The position numbers and the translations under genes are program-made. Of a DNA stretch of 64,000 nucleotides, positions 22,701 through 34,414 are shown one piece after another. Origin of the DNA: Luzula sylvatica (lineage: Eukaryota; Streptophyta; Magnoliopsida; Poales; Juncaceae); NCBI GenBank assembly GCA_946800325.1, contig OX326956.1, positions 20,860,667-20,924,666 on the forward strand, in the 5' to 3' direction. The notes under the pieces are model-generated. The model made no database searches. It saw only the letters and a list, made by a program, of their open reading frames with translations, and was not told the origin of the DNA. Position 1 is the first letter of the stretch. Each line of letters starts with the position of its first letter.

Positions 22701-25525
22701 ATTTACCGGCTTATGATATAGCCTACTTGATCTACGAAAAATTCCTTTGTGTGTTCGACTTGCGTTCATCAATTCTTGATGAAGCCATGTCAACTTTCAT
22801 CGGTACAATGTTCATTTTCAAATCACGAACTCTTTCGAGATTTATTCTACTCCCACTAGCCCGCATAGAGATAAATGGCACCAAGTTACAAACTTGTGCG
22901 AATCTAGTCCTCCTCCAAGAAGGCATCTCTTCGAGCCACGAAAATCTCATTTTCGTCGGGACGTTAGAATTAACATCATTTAGTTTCCTTAAGGATAAAC
23001 GAACAATTTTTCAGATTTGGGATTGAGTTTAATCGAAACAAATTTCGAAATATACCCACATCCTCAAATCTGTACAAATGACCACTTCGGAACCATTCCG
23101 ATCCATATCTCATATGGTCTTTTGTACCGATTAGAAGGTTTATGGTCCATATCTTATATGTAACCATTAATTAGTGCCGCTGTCTCAAGGGCGTATCCCC
23201 AAAACATTTTTGGGAGATCCTATTGACTTATCATTTATCGAACCATGTCCAACATGCGTTCATTTCCTCTTTTCGGACACATCTCAATGTTCCGAATAAA
23301 GGCAATCGTGAAACGATTCCACAATCATAAATGATCATCAATATTCATAACTCAAATATCGCCTCTTCGATCCTATCGAAAGGTTTAGCTCAAATACTCG
23401 CCTTCTCGATCCTATCGAAAAGCTTTGATTTTCTTGCTTTGTTGATTTCGTATTTCGTTTTTGAAACTCTTTGAACCTTTCAAAAGTTTCCATTTCGGCA
23501 CGCATTAAATAGATATTTTCATATCTACTTTAACCGTCCATAAACGTAACAAAATACCGATAGCCTCCTCTTGCCTCGGAACTTATCGGAACATTACATC
23601 TAAATGTAATTTCCAATAATTCGTTGGATCTTTCTCCAACCTTTGGAGAATGATGCCATTGTCGTCTTGCCTAATAAATAAGTATCGCATTAATCAATCG
23701 AATCTAATTCGAATGATTCTAGCAATCCATCACATGGAATCTAGATACGCGAGTCTTGTTTATATGGCTAAGACGGCAATGCCAAAGGAAGCAATCAACT
23801 TCTAGGTTTAATCCTCCTCGGATTTCACCATTCTTTGAGTCACTAGTTTGGACAACTCCTTGTCCGAACTTTCCATTTTGGAAAACATTTTCCCAAAATA
23901 CCCTTAGACATACATTTCTTTCGATCCCGCTTTTGAATTACAAGGACATCCATGCATCTTTATGCTTTGGATTCCCCAGAAACTCTAAGTATCTCCTATT
24001 CAAATTTCCATCGCATCAAATGCAATTTCGGGATCGACTTATCTATCGAATGCATATGATATTCGGTCACGAAGATCAAATCTCGTACCATCAACACACG
24101 AGTGTTAATCAAAGACCCATAAGGCGTCTCAAAATTAACCTACTCTTTGAGCCGCATTGAGTCATTCAACGCGCCCTAGCTCTTGAAACTATTTCATGAG
24201 CGTTGTGTTTTACTTTCATATACACCCGAATTCTTAAAACAATTTTGAGAATATGCGTCTATACATGCCACCACAAGGCACGTAATATCGTTCGATTCCT
24301 TCTTAAAGTTTATCGAACCCGGCATTCTCTAAAGCCAATGCCTCGAGCCCCGAATCTACCATTTCCGTGTCCAACACGTTCCTTTAAGTCTAAAGAACTA
24401 TTCTTTAACTATCAAGGTTAATCATGGTAATTCCGGCCCAAAAGCTATCTATCATATCGATCTCAACGATATATTTGGTGTTGCTTGAAAACATAATTCT
24501 AAACGGATGATGAAGATTAACTCCTAACCGTGCGTACTTAATCTATATGCTTATATGATGAATATATGATAGTGTTATTTTATCGAATCGATAACCCTCA
24601 TACCGATACGGGACTCCAAGTCCATAACACTCAAGACCCATATTTTACGATCCTCCCATAAGTGACTATGGCCGACAAATGAGATCTCGATATTTTAGGT
24701 AGGATTAAATCCAATCGTATCCAATACGACTCTTGAACCTTTATAGGATTTCGGTGATGGATCGTATCCAATACAATCCCAGTTCCGTGTGTGCATCCTA
24801 TCTATGCCCCGAACTCCAATCGGATTGGCTTGGACGGTTAAGTCATAACCATATCCATCGTATCGTTCAATTGAACTACTCACGTGCCCGACTATGGCCT
24901 GAAACCACGTGAGTCCTCAATTAACGCTTACCACCCGCACCAATATATACAATAGTACGTGCCCGACTTTGGCCTGAAACCACGCACTATGTCATATCAA
25001 TCTCGATGGTTGTGAATATGGAAGGCATTTCCATGACTTAAATATTATGAGGGATCATACCATTGTATGTTTGTAAATTCGTGACATAATCCAATTATAT
25101 CACTATCACAAGATTTTCAATATGCATATGATTTTATTTAGGAGTCTAATTATTCTAAATAATTATCTAATAATATGCTAGTATGATTGATGCCGATCAA
25201 ATCGATATAAAGAACTCAAAATTCCAAGTTGTGTAGCCAAAGTTATCACGAAAACAAAATCAGCAACCAGAAACCAGTCCGTTGTAACGCAACATAGTCC
25301 GTTACAACGGACCTCCAGTATACTTGGCACTCCGTTACAACGGAAGTCCAGTCCGTTACAACGCTATTTATTTCGGAGTTTGGCCAAAATTGCCAGAAAC
25401 ATGTCCGTTGCAACGCAACCTTGGTCCGTTACAACGCTATTTTCTGCAAACCTTTGTCCAAATTTCCAGAAACCTGTCCGTTACAACGCAACATATAGTC
25501 CGTTGCAACGGACAAAACTGCGAAG
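19771..25525 (-). mobile_element. Ty1/copia element E3, inverted, truncated at both ends
   Basis: On the minus strand this copy runs from the 5' leader (right, about 25,525) through decayed gag-pol (24,494-21,026) and the 3' untranslated region to a polypurine tract (19,857-19,847) and only the first 76 bp of the 3' LTR (19,846-19,771). The 5' LTR and primer site are missing. Its leader includes several copies of the TCCGTTACAACGGA-type palindrome (25,278-25,517), as in E5, while its coding part has the same decay as E1, E2 and E4. Confidence 0.85.
21026..24494 (-). pseudogene. Decayed copia gag-pol of E3
   Basis: This is the minus-strand equivalent of E1 2,103-5,576 with the same general set of breaks, including the missing YVDD segment (near 22,060) and an RNase H remnant (21,465-21,265). 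It also has private differences; for example, the HCRLGH region near 23,760 is altered. It is not functional. Confidence 0.8.
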
Positions 25526-25740
25526 AATATTAGGATGAAGAGCTATGGGCGGATACCACTATTAAAATATTAGATATTAATGATATTACGATAGGCACAA
25601 TGATATATTAAACAATTTATATCTAATTAGTTTCATATGATTAATCATTAATATTGGTATCAATGATTTTAATATTAATGATTCTAATATTAAAATTTGA
25701 TAACACTGAAAGAAAATACCTTTTAGGTAGATCTCAATGG
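25526..25740. other. AT-rich junction patch between E3 and E4
   Basis: This ~215-bp patch includes AGGCACAATGAT (also in the E-element 3' untranslated region) and ACCTTTTAGGTAGATCT (as near the polypurine tract), scattered in ATTAAT-rich sequence. It resembles copied scraps joined at a break. No gene is visible. Confidence 0.5.
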
Positions 25741-25803
25741 TGGAATCGAACCGGGCCTACATATCCGCTGCGCGGGCCCGAGGTCGAGGATATTCCCCAG
25801 CAG

Positions 25804-25815
25804 TGGTATCAGAGC
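25804..25815 (+). other. Primer-binding site of E4 (initiator Met tRNA)
   Basis: TGGTATCAGAGC follows an LTR end reading CCCCAGCA plus one base, as in E1. Confidence 0.88.
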
Positions 25816-27529
25816 GATCGCCATCGATTCGAGGGTCGAATCATAGTCGTATATTGGATATACGCACGGGTTATCAAAGTTCGTACCCGTTTGCATGATG
25901 TTAAATATAGAGAAAGTCAAATTCCGTTAAAATCACAAGTGGAATTCGCTAGAGATCGATCAAAAGTTGATTGAGAGTATCTAGGAATGATCGTGAAAAG
26001 GTTTCATGATTTATCGTTTTGGAAACGAGCGAAAACGGACGAAACGGCAAAAGCTGCAGAAAGTTAGAATACGAAACAGTGAGTAAAACTAAGATAATTT
26101 TCAGTGGAAAACTCCAAATTGATTGGATCAAATTGGCGTAGTTAGATAATGAGATTATATATGACTTTGATACATAAAGTTTTTCCATTTGAACGAATTA
26201 TCAGTGTCGTTTTTATGGAATACTGAAAGGGTGCGACTGTTTGACATACAGAGACTAAAACGTCCGTATATGTCGCATCGAAACTCCAATTGAGTCCAAT
26301 CCAATTGGGTTAATTATATGATAAGATTATATAGAACTTTCGTTCACGTTCAAAGTCGGTTGGAACAATTTAATATTTTTGTTTCAACAGAATACTGAAA
26401 AGGTGTCTGTAGTTTTCTGGTTGAAAAGGTGTATATTGGATATACTTACCTTTTCGTTTGTTCGTATTTTACTAAAACTGGTATAACTTTCAGTAGAAAA
26501 TTCCGATTTGAATGGTTCAAATTGTTTTAGTTAGATAATTAGATTATTTAGAACTTTAATGTTGTAATATATTTTATTTGAGCGAAGTATTAGTGTCGTT
26601 CTAATGAAATAACGAAAGGGTGCAGAAAAATAATTTTTCTGCCGCCCCGGGGGCAGTTTTTGGCGCCCCGGACGCGTCCCGGGCGAGGTTTTCTCGCGCC
26701 CCACGGCCCTTGCGTTACAACGGATGGGGAAGTCCGTTATAACGGACCCTTCTCTGGATGCTGTTTTTGTTTTCGCGATAACTTTGGCTACGAAGCTCGG
26801 AATTTTGAGTTCTTTATATCGATTTGATCGGCATCAATCATACTAGCATATAATTAGATAATTATTTAGAATAATTAGACTCCCAAATAAAATCATATGC
26901 ATATTGAAAATCTTGTGATAGTGATATAATATGATTATGTCACGAATTTAGAAACATGCAATGGCATGATCCCTCATAATATTTAAGTCATGGAAATGCC
27001 TTCCATATCCACAACCATCGAGATTGATATGACATAGTGCGTGGTTTCAGGCCATAGTCGGGCACGTACTATTGTATATATTGGTGCGGGTGGTAAGCGT
27101 TAATTGGGGACTCACGTGGTTTCAGGCCATAGTCGGGCACGTGAGTAGTTCAATTGAACGATACGATAGATATGGTTATGACTTAACCGTCTAAGCCAAT
27201 CCGATTGGAGTTCGGGGCATAGATAGAATGCACACACGGAACATGGATTGTATTGGATACGATTCGTCACCGAAATTCTATAAAGGAACGAGAGTCGTAT
27301 TGGATACGATTGGATTTAATCCTACCTAAAATATCGAGATCTCATTTGTCGGCCATAGTCACTTATGGGAGGATCGTAAAATATGGGTCTTGAGTGTTAT
27401 GGACTTGGAGTCCCGTATCGGTATGAGGGTTATCGATTCGATAAAATAACACTATCATATATTCTTCATATAAGCATATAGATTAAGTACGCACGGTTAG
27501 GAGTTAATCTTCATCATCCGTTTAGAATT

Positions 27530-30500
27530 ATGTTTTCTAGCAACACCAAATATATCGATGAGATCGATATGATAGATAGCTTTTGGGCCGGAATTACCGT
27601 TATTAACCTTGATAGTCAAAGAATAGTTCTTTGACTTAAAGGAACGTGTTGGACACGGAAATGGTAGATTCGGGGCTCAATGCTATGGCTTTAGAGAAAG
27701 CCGGGTTCGATAAACTTTAAGAAGGAATCGAACGATATTACGTGCCTTGTGGTGGCATGTATAGACGCAAATTTCTCAAAAATTGTTTTGAGAATTCGGG
27801 TGTATATGAAAGTAAAACACAACGCTCATGAAATAGTTTCAAGAGCTAGAGCGCGTTGAATGGTTCGATGCGGCTCAAAGAGTAGGTTAATTTTGAGACG
27901 CCTTATGGGTCTTTGATTAACACTCGCGTGTTGATGGTACGAGATTTGATCGTCGTGACCGAATATCACATGCATTCGATAGATAAGTCGATCCCGAAAT
28001 TGCATGATATGTGATTTAAAATTGAATTGGAGATGCTCGGAGTATCCGAGGAATCCAATGTATATAGATGCGTGGATGTCCTTGTAATTCAAAGAAGGGA
28101 TCGAAAGAAATGTATGTCTAAGGGTATTTTGGGAAAATGTTTTCCCAACAGAAAGTTTGTACAAAGAGTTGTCCAAACTAATGACTCAAAGAATAGTGAA
28201 ATCCGAGGAGGATTAAACCAAGAGGTTGATTGCTTCTTTTGGCATTGCCGTCTTGGCCATATAAACGAGATTCGCGTATCTAGATTCCATATGATGGATT
28301 GCTAGAATCATCCGAATTAGATTCGATTGATTAATGCGATACTTATCTATTAGGCAAGACGACAATGGCATCATTCTCCAAAGGTTGGAGAAAGATCCAA
28401 CGAATTATTGGAAATTACATTTAGATGTAATGTTCCGATAAGTTCCGAGGCAAGAGGAGGCTATCGGTATTTTGTTACGTTTATGGACGGTTAAAGTAGA
28501 TATGAAAATATCTATTTAATGCGTGCCGAAACGGAGATTTTTGAAAGGTTCAAAGAGTTTCAAAAACGAAATACGAAATCAACTAAGCAAGAAAATCAAA
28601 GCTTTTCGATAGGATCGAGAAGGCGAGTATTTGAGCTAAACCTTTCGATAGGATCGAAGAGGCGATATTTGAGTTATGAATATTGATGATCATTTATGAT
28701 TGTGGAATCGTTTCACGATTGCCTTTATTCGGAACATTGAGATGTGTCCGAAAAGAGGAAATGAACGCATGTTGGACATGGTTCGATAAATGATAAGTCA
28801 ATAGGATCTCCCAAAAATATTTTGGGGATACGCCCTTGAGACAGTGGCACTAATGAATGGTTGCATTAAGATATGGACCATAAACCTTCTAATCGGTACA
28901 AAAGACGCCATATGAGATATGGATCGGAATGGTTCCGAAGTTGTCACTTGTACAGATTTGAGGATGTGAGTATATTTCGAAATTTGTTTCGGTTAAACTC
29001 AATCCCAAATCTGGAAATTGTTCGTGTATCCTTAAGGTAACTAAAGGGTATTAGTTCTAACGTCCCGACGAAAATTAGATTTTCGTGGCTTGAAGAGATG
29101 CCTTCTTGGAGGAGGACTAGATGCGCACAAGTTTGGAACTTGGTGTCATTAATCTCTATGCGGGTTAGTGGGAGTAGAATAAATCTCGAAAGAGTTCGTG
29201 ATTTGAAAATGAACATTGTACCGATGAGAGTTAACATGGCTTCATCAAGAGTTGATGAACGTAAGTCGAACACACAAAGGAATTTTTCGTAGATCAAGTA
29301 GGCTATATCATAAGCCGGTAAATACGGATTTATCGTGGCTAATGATGATAGATTGAAATCATATGATGATTCGATATCCTACAAGGATGCTATGAAAAGT
29401 TGATTCCACATGACATGGTGTCATGAAATCTGAGATTCGATCCATGTGAATTATCAAGTTTGGAACTTGATTTCATTACTTTCTGGGTTAGACCCGTGAA
29501 ATGTGAGTGGGTTTTTCAAGATGAAGAACCGACATGGATAGGAATACGCATATATGTAAAGCGAGGCTTTTTGCGAAAAGTTTCATGCAATTCATAGTCG
29601 GACTATGAAGAAACGTTTTCGCTTGTTGCCATGCTTTCCCATTCTCGAAATTCTGCTTGCCATGGTCGCGTATTATGACTATGTGATGTGGCCAAATGGA
29701 TGTCAAAACCGAATTTCTTGACAGAAATTTTATGAAAGGATGTGTACTTGACACAACCTTACGGTTTTGTCGATTCATAAGAATCGGGGATAAGATATGC
29801 ACGCTTTAACGATCCATATGATGGATTAGAGAAAGCTTCTCGGAATTGGAATATTCGTTTTGACGAAATTATAAACTGTTATAAAATTGTCGAAACGAAT
29901 GGAATCTTTGTGTATACATGAAGGTTAGTGGGAGCTGCGTTATATTTCTTGTAACGACAAAGGATTTAGACGAGACTGCTTATGAATTAAGCGTGAAGAT
30001 CTATAGGATAGATCTAAGAAGTTCCTCGTTCTATGTTATAGCACATATATCGACATATTGTTGAAAATGGTTTTCAACATGTAAATTCCTTGGAGGAGTT
30101 AAATCGAAATGTCGAATGACAGAAATTTTCAACGACTCGATGTGAGACATCAAGCAGCGCGAAAAGTAATAATATGATGCCTTACATTTGATGTTAGGAT
30201 CTATTATATCTGTCATGATATGTATGTGACTATCTGTCATACAAATAAAGCGTCTAGTTCACCGTCAATAAAATTCATGGAAATCACATGAGTTTGAATG
30301 TAATTCGATTACATGAGACTAACTCTTGTGATTGTATAATGGTTATACAAATATATACATAATGGTTATCTATATTTAAAACCCATCGGGATTTGTTTTG
30401 ATAGAGGTGAAGTTTATCCTTGAATACTTTGCGAAAGAATTCAGGATTTATTATCTATAATGGTGTGGAGGACGTGTTGGTTATAAAGAGTTATAACAAA

Positions 30501-31000
30501 CAACAGTTTCCAAAGATGAAGCACGTCCAAATATGTAGCACGACTTTCGATCACAAAGTGTGTACATGTTTTGCTTAAATGAAAACACGGTTATGTGGAA
30601 AGGTTCCACAAGACCAATAGTTTATGATTCTATTTACGGTGGCGAGTATATTGCGGTTATTAATCGCAAAAGGAAGTGGTATGGATCAAGGATACATGAC
30701 CAAACTCTAGTAGTCACGAGTTATCGGATTTATGGTTGTTTATTGCGTGAGACGCAATAGTACAAGCCAAAAATGCCGAGGTCACAACCACTTCTAGCCA
30801 ATACTCAGAAAATTTCATTTGATCCATGAAATTTTATGATAAGATGTGATCGTAGGTATTGGAAATGTTCCAATCCTGATGATGATTAACACTAGCGGGA
30901 ACGTGCGGACCCGTTTACAAGACCGCTCTCTCTAGTCGCGCGTGACTGTAATGCGATGACTATGGGTATGGAGATACCTAGAGGAGGAAGAAGAGAGTAG
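27530..31000 (+). pseudogene. Decayed copia gag-pol of E4
   Basis: It is collinear with E1 2,103-5,576. It has the HCRLGH block near 28,245, the lost YVDD segment near 29,950, and an RNase H remnant at 30,560-30,760. It shares stops and frameshifts with E1 and E2. Confidence 0.82.
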
Positions 31001-31362
31001 AGTGTAGTTATCTAATACGATAGTCCTCGCAGGTTATGGGTATGGAGATACCCATAGGTAAACGTTGTATCACCCAAATACTTAGTCCATATGAATGCAT
31101 TCCTTTTAAAATTTTTGTTTACTTAAATTAAATATGCATTCACCTTATATGAAAACAGTGTACGGGTTGTGTAATATGATTGTTACATGAACCTTGATTT
31201 GAACTTGTGTGGACGTCGACATGGTTGAGGACCATGTGCAGCGAAACCGTCACACTTAAAGTGCCATTTCTAAACATCCCTAGTCGCGGATCAGCTTGCT
31301 TAAGAGAGAAGCATTTCTATTATTGGATAGACTGAACGCGTACACTAGTACGTTTGCCGAGG

Positions 31363-31878
31363 ATATTAATATGGTGATAACTGATACACCATTTAAACAT
31401 CAATTTACCATATGTATCTCAATTTACACAATTTCAGATTAAATTACACAAAAAGGATAAATCATATTAAACAATTTACACATATTAAACAATTTCATAT
31501 GAATATTAATTGTTTTAATTGTTTTAAATTTACACAAAAAGGATAAATCATATTAAACAATTTACACATATTAAACAATTTCATATTAAATTTACACATA
31601 TTAATATTAATTGCATTCACCTTTAAAAGAAGGATTTTAATTTTATATTTCTTTCTGGTATCATATAAAACATATGGTGATAACTGATGGTAAATTGAGA
31701 TTCATATGAAATTGTTTAATATTAATATAATTAATTTAAAACAATTTAAATATGTTAGATTCAATATTTTAGATTCAATATGTAGATTCAATACGGTGGA
31801 TAAGTTTTATTAAAATCCGTCTTCTTCTTATAATAAATACTAATATTAGATATTAATGATTAATCATATGAAACTAAT
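31363..31878. other. AT-rich junction patch right of E4
   Basis: About 515 bp are dominated by recurring words such as ATATTAAACAATTT, TTACACATATTAA, AAAAAGGATAAATCATATT and TATGGTGATAACT (31,370 and 31,673). One ~60-bp block (about 31,448-31,510) is nearly repeated at about 31,535-31,590. No gene is visible. It shares words with the patches at 19,606 and 25,526. Confidence 0.55.
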
Positions 31879-32200
31879 TAGCTCTTTTTCTTGTGTATAT
31901 TGGGCAGAATAATCACTTGCTTAGAATGATTCAACTGATTGAATTGCTTAGTGAGGAGAGAGAAAGTATCCTATTTATATCTAATAGGATCAGGATTAGC
32001 CAAAAGGCATGTATATCCAATATACACCCTTTCACACAGAATACTGCATGAACCTGGTCAGTATTCTGTCCAGACGAAATTGATAACTTTCTCTGACAGA
32101 AAATCACCCAACATGAAAGTTGTAGATAATCCAATTATCTACACAATCCAATTTGGCCCAGCCCAATTGGAGGTCAAATTGAATCCATATTAATATTTCA
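31879..32200 (-). repeat. Partial copia LTR of the E5 family
   Basis: This matches, at lower identity, the middle part of the E5 LTR (compare 32,695-33,000), including the minus-strand TATA region (CTATTTATATCTAATAGG on plus) and the CATGTATATCCAATATACACC block. It is a separate, older LTR fragment broken at both ends. Confidence 0.75.
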
Positions 32201-32350
32201 GTATTTAATTAGATTATCTCGTACCCGTTGCAAAATACATATTAATAGAGAATCATATCCTTAGTCCATATTGTTCTACATATAATTTCTAATTTCTATT
32301 GTTTACGAATAGAAAATTGTTTACAAAAATGTGTGGGATATATCAAATTG

Positions 32351-33251
32351 AGCTGTCAGTACGATGCAAATAGAAGGTTAGATCCATACCAGTTCCAAAT
32401 TGATGGAACACGAAGGGTTGATCGCTGCCTCCTATTCCTCCGGTCACGTTGGTGACTTTACGCGCGTCCCACACCGTGCGTCCTTCACCGTTCGTTCCCG
32501 TTCTTCGATCCTTCGGTTCGATCACAACGGAGAGCCCCAAGTGTTGCTCCTCCACACGTATCCACCTTGAGTCGGAAGACGCCGGACACGGATACACCCG
32601 CCTAGACGATGTATCGGTGCACTTGCTTGATCTCGATCGATTCTCTCTTAATCTCTCTTCGTGCCTTTTCACTCACAAAAGATCAAATCTGAATTTGCTC
32701 TTTTCTTGTGTCTTGGGCAGAATATTGCTTTGAATTACTTCTGAATTCCTTTTGAATTCCTTAGTGAAGATGAGAGAGAATATCCTATTTATACCTAATA
32801 GGATAAGGATTAGCTAAAAGGCATGTATATCCAATATACACCCTTTCACACAGAAAACTGTATGAACCTGTTCAGTATTCTGTCCAGACGAAATTGATAA
32901 ATTTCTCTGACAGAAAATCAACCAACACGAAAGTTGTAGATAATCTTATTATCTACACAACCCAATTTGGCCCAGCCCAATTGGAGTTCGTATACAAAAG
33001 TTATGACTGTTTTACTAACTGTATGTCATACTGTTGCACCCTTTCGGTATTTCACAGAAACGACACTTATACTTCGTTCATATGAAATATATTTCTATAT
33101 GAAGGTTGTAGATAATCTCATTATCTATCTAACCCAATTTGAACCATTCTAATTGGATTTTCCCACTGAAAGTTATGGCCACGAATGTACGACTACATTC
33201 GTTTATCCTTGTGTACACTTTTACGGTTGATCCGAAACTGTATTTCTTTCA
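32351..33251 (-). repeat. 3' LTR of E5, terminally truncated
   Basis: It matches the 5' LTR from its TGAAAG start (33,251) down to 32,351, where the sequence switches to unrelated DNA (GAGCTGTCAG on plus). The missing end would carry the CA terminus and the junction with the target duplication, so no target duplication can be read here. Confidence 0.88.
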
Positions 33252-34414
33252 GTCTCCCACTCAATTTCAGATCTACCTAAAAGGTACTCATGCATATCCA
33301 ATACGCACGATTTTAGAGAATATAGCTCGCATATCAAATACCAAGCTATGCACATCCAATGTGCCGATTTTATGATCAAGCCCGACTTAGTACGACTCGT
33401 TGTGTGACCATGTAGGTTCGACTTAACGATGGCAGTAGGTTGTTTCCAATGCCTACAAGCTCATGAGCGGGATCTAGTCACTCCATCATAGCTACCCATG
33501 TTAAACGAAAAATGATTGTGATCATTGTGCCTATCTCGAATAGCGGTTACTAGTTCTCTTGTTTACGATATCCGTTAATCAAAAGGCACGGTTATAGTCA
33601 TCCTTATAATTTGATTAACTATACTTATTCCCCGATTCCGAGTTGAGTTAACAAATTTCAATCGATATTAACCATTAATATCATTGACTGTGGCCACAGT
33701 TTTCGTTAATCGACTCATCGAGCGGCGCCTAAGAGATATCTCTTCTTTTCGGAATAAACAATTCCTATCTTGGAGACTCACATTGAATTCCGTGTTTCGG
33801 ACAATACCCAATGATGACCCTTTTAACTCCCTGTTACGGTGAGCGTAAGATCATATCAAAGCATTGTGTTACGCACGTAACGCAATCAATGATCCCCTCA
33901 AGTATGAAGAATCTAAAACCCCATCCGTCGCAAGTCCATCTATAATGACTAAACCATGTCATGGTCTCGCGGCTTCGGTCATATCCAATAGATGTAACCT
34001 AACATATATCTACGTTCCCGATTCGACAAACTCCTTTGTCCCATGATTAGCAAAACATAATCATCTCCTCGGCAAACGTACTAGTGTACGCGTTCAGTCT
34101 ATTATCTAATAATAGAAATGCTTCTCTCTTAAGCAAGCTGATCCGCGACTAGGGATGTTTAGAAATGACACTTTAAGTGTGACGGTTTTACTGCACATGG
34201 TCCTCAACCATGTCGACGTCCACACAAGTTCAAATCAAGGTTCATGTAACAATCATATTACACAACCCAGCACACAGTTTTCATATAAGATAGATGCAAA
34301 ATGAAAAAATTTTAAAATTCTGAAATTGCATTACTATAAGATAAGTTTGGGGTGATACAACGTTTACTAATCTATTAGACTAATCTCGTCCTACGAAATT
34401 ATCGTTTTAGATAA
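33252..34414 (-). other. 3' untranslated region and polypurine tract of E5
   Basis: The polypurine tract (minus, GAGTGGGAGAC) is at 33,262-33,252. The stretch 33,252-34,295 is nearly identical to the E3 3' untranslated region, then similarity drops sharply toward the coding part (34,296-34,414). No gene is visible. Confidence 0.75.

Larger units (their letters stand above)
25741..31362 (+). mobile_element. Ty1/copia element E4, forward, 3' truncated
   Basis: E4 has the last ~60 bp of an LTR (to 25,802), a Met-tRNA primer site (25,804-25,815), the leader with three ~170-bp modules, decayed gag-pol (27,530-31,000) and a short part of the 3' untranslated region, breaking at about 31,362. It is closely similar to E1 and preserves the uninterrupted target site of the nested element (about 30,171). 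Confidence 0.86.
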
